From Flavobacterium sp. ENC (lineage in GTDB: Bacteria; Bacteroidota; Bacteroidia; Flavobacteriales; Flavobacteriaceae), in NCBI RefSeq assembly GCF_020991415.1, contig NZ_JAJMOY010000007.1, positions 62,001 through 126,000 of the forward strand: a DNA stretch of 64,000 nucleotides. Direction: 5' to 3'. The notes below the pieces were generated by a model. The model worked only from the letters and a program-made list of their open reading frames with translations. It searched no databases and was not told where the DNA came from. The stretch's first letter is position 1. Each line of letters starts with the position of its first letter. Shown piece by piece: positions 9,580-18,573 of this stretch. The position numbers and the translations under genes were made by a program.

Positions 9580-10746
9580 ATGAAAACTAAATACATACTT
9601 ATGGCATTTCTCTGTTTAATAGGAATGCTGTCTTACAGCCAAAAAGGTATTCCGCCTGCGGAAGATACAAAAAAAGTAACCATCACTAATTTTCCAACTC
9701 ATCTGGAGTACAGTACTACATTGGCGTCAAGCCTCAGAATCGCAAAGGACTGGCAGGTAACCCCTGTAGCAGTGGGACTTGGAAAGCCCAGAATGCTGTA
9801 TATTGGCAAGAAAGGACAACTATACGTTACCAGACGTGATGCAGGTGATGTGCTGATGCTGACCGATACCAATAGTGATGGCAAGTTTGATGACATGACC
9901 CGTGTAGCGGATTTTCCCGGTGTGCACGGAATTACTTCGAAAGATGATTATATGTACCTGTGCAATAACAACAAGGTACTGAGATATTCCCTGAACACAG
10001 ACGGAACTCTGGGAAAAGTGGCCGATACCCTTATTAAGGATCTGCCGAGCGGTGGCCAGCATGCGAACCGCACCATGGATTTTGGACCCGATGGGAAATT
10101 ATATATTTCGGTAGGAAGTGTTTGTAACGACTGCAAGGAAAGTGATAAGGAAACCGCCACGATGCTGCAGGTAGATCCGCAAACCTGGAAAAGAACCCTG
10201 TATGCCTCAGGCCTTCGTAACACTATTGGTTTTGACTGGCAGCCACAGACCAAAGAAATGTGGGGTGTGGACAATGGGGGAGATACTAAGGGCGACGACT
10301 GGCCGCCTGAAGAATTAAATAAGATCATTATGGGAGGCAATTACGGATTTCCGTTTGCTTACGGCAAAAAGGTTGTAGATCAAAGCAGGGAAGATCCTGT
10401 GGGCAATACCAAAGAAGGATGGGTAAAACCAACTCAGGCTTCAGTACTGGAATTCCCGGCACACAGCGCACCGATTGCTTTTGCTTTTTTTGATACCGGA
10501 AAAAATAAGGGAGATGCTCTTGTATGCTGGCACGGCTCATGGAACAGACAAAATCCGAGCGGTTATAAAGTGGAACGCATTAAATTTGACAGTAAAGGAA
10601 ATGCTACGGGATCTGAAGATTTCTTAACAGGATTTCTCATTGGCAATGAACGATTTGGAAGACCGGCAGGATTGGCTATCGGTTCTGATGTGGTTTATGT
10701 ATCGGATGATGCAAATGGTATTATTTACGCCCTTAAACAAAAATAA
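9580..10746 (+). CDS. Exported PQQ-type glucose/sorbosone dehydrogenase-like beta-propeller
   Basis: A 388-residue protein starting at the ATG at 9580. An upstream ATG at 9538 would add 14 residues, but only the inner start gives a clean signal peptide (MKTKYILMAFLCLIGMLSYS). Features of the glucose/sorbosone dehydrogenase family (six-bladed, PQQ-type propeller) are visible: VGLGKPRMLYIG, HGITSKDDYMYL, the blade motif GPDGKLYISVGS, GLRNTIGFDWQP and DNGGDTKGDDWPPEELN, then a late GRPAGLAIG blade. Members oxidise sugars or aldoses in the periplasm using PQQ bound at the propeller centre, but several relatives lack activity and the substrate here is unknown. The next gene, a second beta-propeller, begins 2 nt after the stop, so the two form a unit. 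Confidence 0.85.
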   Translation: MKTKYILMAFLCLIGMLSYSQKGIPPAEDTKKVTITNFPTHLEYSTTLASSLRIAKDWQVTPVAVGLGKPRMLYIGKKGQLYVTRRDAGDVLMLTDTNSDGKFDDMTRVADFPGVHGITSKDDYMYLCNNNKVLRYSLNTDGTLGKVADTLIKDLPSGGQHANRTMDFGPDGKLYISVGSVCNDCKESDKETATMLQVDPQTWKRTLYASGLRNTIGFDWQPQTKEMWGVDNGGDTKGDDWPPEELNKIIMGGNYGFPFAYGKKVVDQSREDPVGNTKEGWVKPTQASVLEFPAHSAPIAFAFFDTGKNKGDALVCWHGSWNRQNPSGYKVERIKFDSKGNATGSEDFLTGFLIGNERFGRPAGLAIGSDVVYVSDDANGIIYALKQK

Positions 10747-10748
10747 AG

Positions 10749-11708
10749 ATGAAAAAGTATATTGTATTCCTGCTGATAGCTCAATTGGCCTGGGCTCAGG
10801 AACCGACCAAACGTATTGAATTTGAAGCGCCTGAAAGTTATCCGGAAGGAGTGGCTTTCGATAAGGCTGCTGCTCTATTTTATGTATCCTCTGCACGATT
10901 GGGTACTGTAGGAAAAGTGACCAGGGATGGAAAGTACTCGGAATTATATACCGATAAAATGCTTAAATCAACCTATGGACTTAAAGTGCACCCTGACGGG
11001 AAAAGGCTTTTTGTCTGCGCCGGTGATGCCAACTACAGCAAATTCAGTACACCAGACACCAAAAAGAAAATGGCAAGGCTTGTTATCATTGACCTGAAAA
11101 CAGGTAAAAAATTAAATGATATAGATTTAGCCGGACTGGTTCCGGGAGAACATTTTCCTAACGACCTGACTTTTGACAAAGAGGGAAACGTTTATATTAC
11201 AGACAGCTTTGCTGATGCCATATACAAAGTAGATAAGGCAGGTAAGGCAACTCTTTTTAGTACAAGCACGCTGCTTAAAACCGCAGGAGTGGGGCCAAAC
11301 GGCCTTGTATTTCATCCGGAAGGATTTCTGCTTGTAGCAAACAATGGCACAGGCGCACTTATAAAATTACCAATTTTGAATCCTAATACCGGGTCAAAGG
11401 TAAAAATTGACCAGTTTTTTCCCGGCGCAGACGGTTTGCTTTTAAATGATAATGCTACTTTGACAGTAGTACAAAACGGAGGAGTAAACAAAATTTTTAA
11501 AATCAAGAGCTCCGACAACTGGACTACGGCCCAGGTAGCGGAATCAACCTCAATGGAGGACCGTTTTGCCTTTCCGTCAACTGCAGCTATATCCGGCGAT
11601 GAAACCTGGATTATGAATGCAAATTTCAGCGAATTTGCTGAAGGCAATAATGTGCCATCGAAAAAATTCTCGCTGCAGAAGGCTATATTTATTCCTGTAA
11701 AAAAATAA
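10749..11708 (+). CDS. SMP-30/gluconolactonase-like six-bladed beta-propeller, exported
   Basis: A 319-residue protein with a signal peptide ending at LAWAQ (about residue 17). Blade motifs repeat: YPEGVAFD, STYGLKVHPDG, FPNDLTFDKEGNVYITDS, GPNGLVFHPEGFLLVANN and FPSTAAISGDETWIMN. This is the pattern of SMP-30/gluconolactonase/NHL propellers, where Glu, Asn and Asp in the top loops bind a metal; the PEG, PND and PNG positions fit. Coupled to the sugar-dehydrogenase-like gene upstream, it could hydrolyse the lactone formed by sugar oxidation, giving a periplasmic oxidation pair. That role is inferred from context. An alternative is a ligand-binding NHL protein without catalysis. Confidence 0.75.
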   Translation: MKKYIVFLLIAQLAWAQEPTKRIEFEAPESYPEGVAFDKAAALFYVSSARLGTVGKVTRDGKYSELYTDKMLKSTYGLKVHPDGKRLFVCAGDANYSKFSTPDTKKKMARLVIIDLKTGKKLNDIDLAGLVPGEHFPNDLTFDKEGNVYITDSFADAIYKVDKAGKATLFSTSTLLKTAGVGPNGLVFHPEGFLLVANNGTGALIKLPILNPNTGSKVKIDQFFPGADGLLLNDNATLTVVQNGGVNKIFKIKSSDNWTTAQVAESTSMEDRFAFPSTAAISGDETWIMNANFSEFAEGNNVPSKKFSLQKAIFIPVKK

Positions 11709-11790
11709 AACAGAGTGCAATGACTAGTATGACTTTAAACTTCTTATGCGTTTACGAAACCAAATTAGATTCACCACTAAAATAAAAGCT

Positions 11791-12429
11791 ATGAAAGCAC
11801 TATTGATAGGAGCCACGGGCTCCACCGGAAAATTTCTCTTAAATGAGCTGATACAGGATGACGATTATACTTCGGTAACTATTTTTGTCAGACGCCCAAC
11901 AGGAAGATCCCATCCCAAGTTATCTGAGCATGTTATTGATTTTTCCAATCTGAATCAGTACAGTGAACATATCACGGGTGATGTTTTATTTTCGTGTTTA
12001 GGAACTACTCTGAAAGAAGCCGGCTCGCAGGAAAATCAATGGAAGATCGATTTTGAAATTCCCGCTACATTTGCCGCAATTGCAAGACAGAACAGGGTCA
12101 ATTCACTTGTTTTGGTTTCGTCTGCTGATGCATCGCCAAAAAGCAGAATCTTCTATTCAAGAATGAAAGGGGAGCTTGAAACAGCCATTACAGAACTTGA
12201 TTTTGGACAGTATATAATATTTAGACCAGGACCTCTTCTGCGGGAAGGCAGTGACAGGGCTGGAGAGAAAATAATGGTCAAAACCCTTGACTTTTTCAAC
12301 GGAATTGGTCTGCTGAAAAATTATAAACCCCTGCCGACCGAATTACTTGCAATGAAGCTGGCCAAGGCACCCTGGAAACTGCCACAGGGAACTTCCATTG
12401 TAAAACTTCAGGAAATTTCGGCGTTTTAA
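11791..12429 (+). CDS. NAD(P)-binding Rossmann protein, atypical SDR (HTATIP2-like)
   Basis: A 212-residue protein starting at the ATG at 11791 (MKALLIGATGSTGKFLL). An upstream ATG at 11746 would add 15 basic residues before the dinucleotide fold and is less likely. GATGSTG at residues 7-13 is the atypical-SDR nucleotide-binding motif. SCLGTTLKEAGS and LVLVSSADASPKSRIFYSRMKGELE follow, with a Y-x-x-x-K pair at YSRMK. The layout matches the HTATIP2/YbjT-like oxidoreductases, cytoplasmic proteins of unclear substrate. It lies 82 nt after the propeller pair on the same strand and may share their transcript. Function is predicted only to the level of NAD(P) binding. Confidence 0.8.
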   Translation: MKALLIGATGSTGKFLLNELIQDDDYTSVTIFVRRPTGRSHPKLSEHVIDFSNLNQYSEHITGDVLFSCLGTTLKEAGSQENQWKIDFEIPATFAAIARQNRVNSLVLVSSADASPKSRIFYSRMKGELETAITELDFGQYIIFRPGPLLREGSDRAGEKIMVKTLDFFNGIGLLKNYKPLPTELLAMKLAKAPWKLPQGTSIVKLQEISAF

Positions 12430-12450
12430 GTTGCTGATAAAAAGACAAAT

Positions 12451-12503
12451 CCTGTTTCAGCCATCCCAGATTTTATTTGCCGGATGGTTTTCCATGAAGC
12501 AGG
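12451..12503 (+). other. Bipartite hairpin downstream of the SDR-like gene
   Basis: CCTGTTTCA and GCCATCC (12451-12466) pair with GGATGG (12482-12487) and TGAAGCAGG (12495-12503). There is no T-run, so it is an RNA 3' structure rather than a standard terminator. Confidence 0.45.
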
Positions 12504-12604
12504 TTAATATTCGAAAAACAGGAAGGGAGGCCTTCCGCAGCATTAGTGATGTCAGTTCTTAAAATAGAGTTACTTCAGTAATTCTTAAATAGAAGGATTT
12601 CGAT

Positions 12605-12829
12605 TTATCCAATTTTTGATTTTATAAATTCATCCAGTACATGCTGGACTGAAAGCGAAAGATCCCCGGCTATCAGATCGGTTTCCAGTATGTAACGATC
12701 CACAAAGCCATCGGCAGATTTCTCAATACCATTGAGTTTTTTGACCTCGTCCTGCTCATCAGAAACCCTGTATTTATTTTCAAGCCAGGCTTTAAAATCA
12801 TTTTCAAATTGTTGTATTACATCTTCCAT
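12605..12829 (-). CDS. Small acidic hypothetical protein
   Basis: A 74-residue protein starting MEDVIQQFENDFKAWLENKY. It is acidic, probably all helical, and has no signal peptide or membrane segment. It lies alone between the SDR-like gene (convergent) and the LigD gene (same strand, upstream of it). I do not recognise the family. Its size and composition resemble the other small stress-type proteins in this stretch. Confidence 0.6.
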   Translation of the reverse strand: MEDVIQQFENDFKAWLENKYRVSDEQDEVKKLNGIEKSADGFVDRYILETDLIAGDLSLSVQHVLDEFIKSKIG

Positions 12830-12978
12830 TTTGGCTAAGTTTTAAAATTATTAAATAAATCTCTAAATTTATTATGGCACTGAGGAGTTCAAATAAAAAA
12901 TTACCGGCTGCACCCCTTGTTTGCTTATTTTATAATCAACTACTATTCGGACCTGTATAAAATAAAGTCTTAAAGTGA

Positions 12979-15033
12979 TTAGAAAAAAATGCTTTGGGCT
13001 TTGCTAAGGGCCATTGTCATATCGATTCCTTTTTGCAGGGATCCCCTGAAGATATCACCTTCACTTTTAATTCGCGCAATGGCATTTGATATGGTAAAAT
13101 CCGTCATGGCAAGTCCCTTTTTTACCTCGTCCCAATGCAGGGGCATGGAAACAGTAGCGCCTATTTTCGGACGCAATGAATAAGGACACGCAATGGTGGC
13201 CCCGGGGCGGTTCTGCAGAAAGTCCAGATACATTTTACCATTGCGGTTTTTAATCTGGCGCTCCATAGTTGTAAACTCCGCAAGCTGATCGTGTACAATC
13301 GATACAATGAGCTTTCCAAACATTTGTGACTGATCATAGGAATACTTTGCCCCAAGGGGAATGTAGATATGAATTCCGGTAGATCCGGATGTTTTGACAA
13401 AACCTGGTATTTCAATGGCATCCAGTACTTTTTTTACTTCCTGTGCCGCCTGAATTACCTGATCAAAAGTATTTTTGTCAGGGTCAAGATCAATCACGCA
13501 ATAATCGGGATTATCAGGGTGTTTTATCGTACTGAACCAGGGATTCATTTCAATACAGCCCAAAGATGCCATATATAAGAGTGTCGCCTCGTCGCCTCCA
13601 ACCAGGAACTCCTTGTCTTCACCGTCACTTGTGGTGTAGGGAAAAGTTTTGGCCCAGTCAGGGGCTTTGCCTTTGACGTCTTTCTGGTAGAAACCTGGTC
13701 CGTGAATCCCGCCGGGAAACCGGTTAAGCGACAAAGGGCGGTCTTTGAGATAGGGCAGGATGTATTCGGCTGCCTTATAGTAATAATTGAACATATCCCG
13801 CTTGGTATAACCGTCTTCAGGCCAGTAGATTTTGCTGAGATTACTGAATTTGAGACTGTGGCCTTTGATTTTTTTTACCTGAGATTCCTCAGTAGGGTTC
13901 AGCAGTGTTTTTCTGCCGCTCTCTAATGGGGCGGATACCAAAGCACTTTTGCCGGTACCTGAATCTACTTCTGCATCTGAAACAGCCTGACTTGTCGGAG
14001 CTGCTGTTTCACGTACTACCTCTCTGGCTTTTTTATCGGAGCGCATCCCTTCAAAGGAGGGATGACGGAAAACACCGTCAGAGGTGACCTCTGCAAAACT
14101 CACTTCACAAACCAGCGATGGTTTGAGCCAGGTTGCGGTGGCATGGGGCGGGTTGGGGCGGAAGCGTGAAGGTTTATTAATATCAGGCTCTGATGCAAAG
14201 GGGATTTTGTCGGTGATCAGCGGGGTGAATTCCTGCATCATTTCTTTCTGCAGCTTATCCCCGAAACCTGTCCCAACTTTGCCAACGTACTGGAAACTGC
14301 CATTTTCGTAAACTCCCAGTAATAACGAACTGAATAGTTTTGAAGAACCCTCGTTTTTTGTAAAGCCTCCGATTACTACTTCCTGGCGCTGGTTTACCTT
14401 AATCTTCAGCCACTGTTTATTGCGGCTGTCGGGACTGTATTCGGAGCTTGCCCGTTTGGCCATAATCCCTTCGAGTCCCATTTTTTTTGCAGCTGCAAAA
14501 AAATCAAGTCCGCCGGAGGTAAAAATCGGGCTTAATCGTATTGTATCATCGCCTGTGGGAAGTACTGCCTTTAAGATGGCCTGTCTCTCGGAAAGGGCAA
14601 GCCCCATGATATCTTTGCCATTGTACCATAGCAGATCAAAAACGTAGTAGACCAGATTGCCGTCGGCCTCGCTTCGCCAGTTTTGCAGGGCACTGAAACG
14701 GGCTTTGCCGTCTTCGCCTAAAACCACTATTTCACCATCCAAAACGGCATCAAAAGACCATTTGGAAAGGGCAGCAGTAACAGGATAATATTTCTCTTCG
14801 AAAGATTTATTGTTGCGTGAAGAGACAGAAACGGATCCTTTATTGAGATAGGCAAGTGCACGGTATCCGTCCCATTTGACTTCATATGTCCAGTCCGGGT
14901 CATCAAATGGCTCACTGACCAGTGTAGCCAGCATTGGTTTGACAGTAACAGGTATTTTTGAGTCTTTACCATTTTTTAAAAGCGCAATGCTTTTAGCTGT
15001 GGTACTTGTGGATGTTTCTTTTTTTGTTTTCAT
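12979..15033 (-). CDS. ligD: LigD-type DNA ligase/polymerase, Lig-Pol form lacking the phosphoesterase domain
   Basis: A 684-residue protein. Residues 30-330 are an ATP-dependent DNA ligase: the adenylation motif EVKWDGYR with nucleophile K53, then DGEIVVL, FDLLWYNGK, LEGIMAKR and WLKIK, then an OB-fold region (EVVIGGFT, VGKVGTGF). A linker of about 50 residues follows. Residues from about 390 to the end are the archaeo-eukaryotic primase-like polymerase domain of LigD (LSKIYWPEDGYTKRDM, FPGGIHGPGFYQK, CVIDLDPD with metal-binding Asp, and KTSGSTGIHIYIPL). Together these repair double-strand breaks by Ku-dependent end joining. The N-terminal 3'-phosphoesterase domain seen in PE-Lig-Pol proteins is absent, and no ku gene is in the window. 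Confidence 0.93.
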   Translation of the reverse strand: MKTKKETSTSTTAKSIALLKNGKDSKIPVTVKPMLATLVSEPFDDPDWTYEVKWDGYRALAYLNKGSVSVSSRNNKSFEEKYYPVTAALSKWSFDAVLDGEIVVLGEDGKARFSALQNWRSEADGNLVYYVFDLLWYNGKDIMGLALSERQAILKAVLPTGDDTIRLSPIFTSGGLDFFAAAKKMGLEGIMAKRASSEYSPDSRNKQWLKIKVNQRQEVVIGGFTKNEGSSKLFSSLLLGVYENGSFQYVGKVGTGFGDKLQKEMMQEFTPLITDKIPFASEPDINKPSRFRPNPPHATATWLKPSLVCEVSFAEVTSDGVFRHPSFEGMRSDKKAREVVRETAAPTSQAVSDAEVDSGTGKSALVSAPLESGRKTLLNPTEESQVKKIKGHSLKFSNLSKIYWPEDGYTKRDMFNYYYKAAEYILPYLKDRPLSLNRFPGGIHGPGFYQKDVKGKAPDWAKTFPYTTSDGEDKEFLVGGDEATLLYMASLGCIEMNPWFSTIKHPDNPDYCVIDLDPDKNTFDQVIQAAQEVKKVLDAIEIPGFVKTSGSTGIHIYIPLGAKYSYDQSQMFGKLIVSIVHDQLAEFTTMERQIKNRNGKMYLDFLQNRPGATIACPYSLRPKIGATVSMPLHWDEVKKGLAMTDFTISNAIARIKSEGDIFRGSLQKGIDMTMALSKAQSIFF

Positions 15034-15064
15034 CTGCGTTTCATTTTATTTATAACGGTACAGA

Positions 15065-15217
15065 TTATAAGTTGTCCGGCTGTTTAGCAGTACCTTCAGT
15101 ACTGCCTTCCCCACCGGAGTTTTCATTTCCTGGCTTATCCGCATACACATCGTTCTGCTGACGGTGAAAAGGACTTTTCTGAAAGTCTTCGCTGCTGAAG
15201 GGATGTATATTTTTCAT
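15065..15217 (-). CDS. Very small hydrophilic protein upstream of ligD
   Basis: A 50-codon frame starts at the ATG at 15217 (MKNIHPFSSEDFQKSPFHRQ) and ends at TAA, 31 nt before ligD on the same strand. It is hydrophilic, Gly/Glu/Asn/Gln-rich and predicted disordered, like the other small proteins at 18574-20495. Coding status rests on size, placement and composition only. Confidence 0.5.
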   Translation of the reverse strand: MKNIHPFSSEDFQKSPFHRQQNDVYADKPGNENSGGEGSTEGTAKQPDNL

Positions 15218-15375
15218 GATAGCTGTACTAAGAGTTAATTTGCTTAAAATTAAATATATATAGTCAGTTTTTCTTATAGGGAAATAGGTGATTCTTATCT
15301 AATTTACATTTGAATAGTATAAAAAAAAAGCAGTTATTTTATCATTTTTCCAGCTCGATATCTTTAAATAATTTT

Positions 15376-15383
15376 TATATTTG
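15376..15383 (+). promoter_or_regulatory. Bacteroidota -7 box for the 15420 gene
   Basis: TATATTTG matches TAnnTTTG and lies 36 nt before the ATG. No clear -33 TTTG is visible. A TTG that could be taken as an earlier start at 15381 falls inside this box, which supports the ATG at 15420. Confidence 0.45.
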
Positions 15384-15419
15384 ATCAGGAACAACGTCAA
15401 TATTTTTAAATTAATTGCA

Positions 15420-15668
15420 ATGGAAAAGGGGATGAAACTGAAGGTTCGAAAAGAGCTGGACGCAAGGCAGCAGTCGAATATTATTAAATTAAAAGGAAGC
15501 TTAATCTCAAAGGGCTACACAGAGATTATACATATTTTGGATCAGGATGATGAATTCCATATTAATTCTTTTGAAATTGGAATGGGAACGGCTAGTGAAG
15601 TACAAGAATTTATAACAGCATTTATTGCCAGAGAAAACCTGGCAGAAAGCATATCAATTTTTAAGTAA
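15420..15668 (+). CDS. Small hypothetical protein
   Basis: An 82-residue protein starting MEKGMKLKVRKELDARQQSN. I rejected a TTG start at 15381 because it lies in the predicted promoter. The sequence alternates helices and strands (GYTEIIHILDQDDEFHINSF) and has no export signal, so a small cytoplasmic alpha/beta protein is likely. It is followed by a good terminator and is monocistronic. Family not recognised. Confidence 0.65.
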   Translation: MEKGMKLKVRKELDARQQSNIIKLKGSLISKGYTEIIHILDQDDEFHINSFEIGMGTASEVQEFITAFIARENLAESISIFK

Positions 15669-15700
15669 GCACCAGGAGAAAAATTTGAAAATTAACCTGG

Positions 15701-15744
15701 AAAAATAAAGCTCCTTTTCCTTAAATAAGGCGCTTTATTTTTTT
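15701..15744 (+). terminator. Rho-independent terminator after the 15420 gene
   Basis: AAATAAAGC pairs with GCTTTATTT, extended by TCCTT/AAGGC with one mismatch, and a run of eight T follows. The inverse strand is also A/T-rich at the other side, so it may serve the convergent helicase gene too. Confidence 0.75.
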
Positions 15745-15833
15745 TGAGCACAGCAATTAAATTTAGGCTGTAGTTTATTTCATAAAGGTTACGGGAGGGG
15801 TACGGCAAATCGCAATTATATTCAATTCCAAAA

Positions 15834-18176
15834 TTACCACCATTTTTTTTCTTCCTGGTCGTTGTTGTTTATATCATCTGTGCCGGATTCCGGTTTATCC
15901 TCAAAAATATTCTGATTTCCGTCAGCCACTACATCATTATCTAAATCTTTAAAAGGATTTGGGGCGGATTTTAATTGCTCCTGCAGATCCATTACAGAAA
16001 AATCAGTACTTTGTTCAGCAGTATTATCTTCTGCAGGTGTCAGGTGCCGGAAGCTAAAATCAATTGGCTTTTCTTTTCCTATTTCAAAAAAATCCACCAC
16101 ATACTGGCTCTTTTCGATATTTACCGCTTTTACTTTCCCTTTGTTCCAAACCGGATGCATCACCATATCGCCTTCTTTGAAGGCTGTATCATTATCTCCC
16201 TGAATGTTGTTTTGCCCTGTTTTACCGCTTTGAATAATTTCCCGGGAGAGTTCTCCCTTACGGATGTAGAACTCTTCACTGATTTCAAATAGAAACCTGG
16301 AAGGGTATTTGTTAAGGCCTGTAGTAAAGTTAAAACCTTCTGAATCGGTCATGTAAAACCTTTTCTCGGCTCGGGTAACCGCTACATACATCAGTCTTCG
16401 TTCTTCCTCGATGGCACGCTTTCTTCTTTCTTTGATCGATAGAGCACTTGGCAGTACGCCTTCGGTAAAGCCGCAGAGAAATACATAAGGAAATTCAAGT
16501 CCTTTGGAAATATGGATGGTCATCAGCCTTACCTTATCCTGTTGCCCGGTATCAGCATCCAAATCGGTATACAATGCAATTTCCTGCAGGTATTCTACTA
16601 TGTTTACCGGAGCATTGTTTTCCTTTTCCAGCAGCAGCATTGAATTTACAAGTTCCTTGATATTTTCAATCCTGTCCTCGTCACCGTCTTTTCGGTAGAG
16701 TTCCGAGAGTCCGCTCTTGTCCAGTATAATTTTTACGAGGTCCGATATGGATTTGGTTTTAGCAATTTCCCGAAGTTCGCTAATCAGTGCCGCAAAATCC
16801 CGGGCACCTTTTTTAGCGAGTTCCTTATCGGCTGCATTTTTTTCCAATGCCTGCAGCAGAGAGAGATTCTGCTCCCCGGCCAGAAGGCTGAGCCTTTCGA
16901 GAAACTTCTTGCCAAGACCGCGCGCGGGCTGGTTATGCATTCGCAGGAATGAAAAGTTATCTCCCTGAATAATGAGCCTTAGCATGGAAAGAACATCCTT
17001 AATTTCTTTTCTCTCAAAAAAGCGGATGCCTCCAAAAATCGTATAGGGAATATTATCTTTTATAAGTGCCTGTTCAATATTTCTTGAAAGGTGGTTAGCG
17101 CGGTACAGTATAGAAATATCCGAGTACGAAGCCTCTTCAGATTGTAGTATTTCTTTGATCTCAGAAGCTATCCAACGGCTTTCCTCAAAATCATTTTTTC
17201 CATGGAAATGAACTACTTCAAAACCTTCAGGCTTATCGGTGATCATATCCTTGTCTACCCTTATTGTATTGTTTTTGATGATATGGTTTCCGATTTTCAA
17301 TATGTTGGGAGTAGATCGGTAGTTTCGGTTCATGATGATAGTCTGGGTATCGGGGAAGATGGTGTCAAATTCCACGAGATACTCCGGCTTGGCGCCCCGC
17401 CACTCATAAATGGTCTGATCGGGATCCCCGACAAGGAAAAGATTCTGATGCACGCGTGATAACATTTCCACAAGATGAAACTGATTCTCTGAACTGTCCT
17501 GCGCCTCATCGACCTGAATGTAGTGCAGGTTTTCCTGCCACTTTAAAAGTACATCATTGTTGTTGTCCAGAATGAAGGCAGTGAAATGTATGAGGTCATC
17601 AAAATCAAGCGCATAATTGCGTTTTTGTTTATCAAGGTAAATCTGGAAAACGCGGCTTGATAATGAATCACTTTCATCGGGCTCAAAGCTTTTGTTTTCA
17701 AGGATGTAGCCAAGGTAATCTGAAGTACTTTTCTGTTTGGAAATAAAGCGTAAAACCTGTTTGAAAGTCAGGTGCCTGGAATTGATCTGCAGCTCGGTGA
17801 AGACATCCCTGAGTATGCTTTTCTGGTCTTCGGCATCCAGTATGATAAAATTCTTCGGGTAATGTATTTTGTTAATTTCCTCGCGCAGGAACCTCACACA
17901 GAAACCATGATAGGTGGTGATAAAACTCATATCGTAGGTATCCCCGATAAGTGCCTTAACACGTTTTTTCATTTCCTGAGCGGCTTTATTGGTAAAAGTC
18001 ACGCAGAGTATATTGGAGGAATTGATGCCTAATCTGTCAACAATGTAAGCAAATCGGGAGGTCAGTGCTTTTGTTTTTCCTGATCCTGCGCCGGCAATAA
18101 CACGCACGTAGCCCTCCGTGGTTTTAACGGCCTGCAGCTGGTTTGGATTAAGATTATCTAGAATCGGATCATTCAT
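15834..18176 (-). CDS. UvrD/PcrA-family superfamily 1 DNA helicase
   Basis: A 780-residue protein. SF1A helicase motifs appear in order: Q-motif region LNPNQLQAV, Walker A GAGSGKT (residues 29-35), TNKAAQEM, DEAQD (Walker B), GDPDQTIYEWRGA, MNRNYRS, LMTIHISKGLEFPYVF and EEERRLMYVAVTRAEK. The last 120 residues hold an acidic linker and a Tudor-like module (VMHPVWNKGKVKAVN), as in PcrA/UvrD proteins that bind RNA polymerase. It unwinds 3'-5' in nucleotide excision repair, mismatch repair or replication-fork repair. It is convergent with the small 15420 gene and near ligD, so a repair context is plausible. I leave the symbol blank because UvrD, PcrA and related Rep-like proteins are not separable by eye. 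Confidence 0.93.
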   Translation of the reverse strand: MNDPILDNLNPNQLQAVKTTEGYVRVIAGAGSGKTKALTSRFAYIVDRLGINSSNILCVTFTNKAAQEMKKRVKALIGDTYDMSFITTYHGFCVRFLREEINKIHYPKNFIILDAEDQKSILRDVFTELQINSRHLTFKQVLRFISKQKSTSDYLGYILENKSFEPDESDSLSSRVFQIYLDKQKRNYALDFDDLIHFTAFILDNNNDVLLKWQENLHYIQVDEAQDSSENQFHLVEMLSRVHQNLFLVGDPDQTIYEWRGAKPEYLVEFDTIFPDTQTIIMNRNYRSTPNILKIGNHIIKNNTIRVDKDMITDKPEGFEVVHFHGKNDFEESRWIASEIKEILQSEEASYSDISILYRANHLSRNIEQALIKDNIPYTIFGGIRFFERKEIKDVLSMLRLIIQGDNFSFLRMHNQPARGLGKKFLERLSLLAGEQNLSLLQALEKNAADKELAKKGARDFAALISELREIAKTKSISDLVKIILDKSGLSELYRKDGDEDRIENIKELVNSMLLLEKENNAPVNIVEYLQEIALYTDLDADTGQQDKVRLMTIHISKGLEFPYVFLCGFTEGVLPSALSIKERRKRAIEEERRLMYVAVTRAEKRFYMTDSEGFNFTTGLNKYPSRFLFEISEEFYIRKGELSREIIQSGKTGQNNIQGDNDTAFKEGDMVMHPVWNKGKVKAVNIEKSQYVVDFFEIGKEKPIDFSFRHLTPAEDNTAEQSTDFSVMDLQEQLKSAPNPFKDLDNDVVADGNQNIFEDKPESGTDDINNNDQEEKKWW

Positions 18177-18250
18177 TTTTTAGAGCGGTAATTATTTTTA
18201 ATCTGTATTTACTCTTTACTTTAGAGAAACAGATCAAAAAAGCTGTCATA

Positions 18251-18258
18251 CAAATTTA
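18251..18258 (-). promoter_or_regulatory. Possible -7 box for the helicase gene
   Basis: CAAATTTA on the plus strand is TAAATTTG on the minus strand, a match to TAnnTTTG 75 nt before the helicase ATG. No convincing -33 element. Confidence 0.35.
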
Positions 18259-18396
18259 TGCAATTAATTTGAAGCTGGGGATATATAAGGGATATCGGAC
18301 AATCAAAAAATGCAGAATGTAAACCATGGCAGTATACTAAATTTATCAGTTGATTAGTGGTTTTCAAGGACGGACTCAAAATCAAAAATAAAATCC

Positions 18397-18438
18397 TGAG
18401 GAGAATTCTTAATCAGTTCAGTTAAAGAATTCTCCTCA
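18397..18438 (-). terminator. 14-bp perfect hairpin ending the small-protein operon
   Basis: TGAGGAGAATTCTT and AAGAATTCTCCTCA form perfect arms around a 14-nt loop. Read on the minus strand it is followed by a T-rich tract, and it lies 135 nt past the stop of the 18574 gene. Confidence 0.65.
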
Positions 18439-18573
18439 AGATCTTTTTATGAGATTTTAATCTCTTTTCATGCCTTCATATGGCAGTTTTTAAGTACTTC
18501 TGTATTTAAATTAGAGTAGCATAATTCCCTGTAATGATTTTAAATAGGATATAAGACGAAAAAAGGAAATCGG

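Larger units (their letters stand above)
18177..18573. other. Intergenic region upstream of the helicase
   Basis: Holds a predicted -7 box and a strong hairpin (both listed separately). The rest is AT-rich without open frames of note. Confidence 0.5.
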
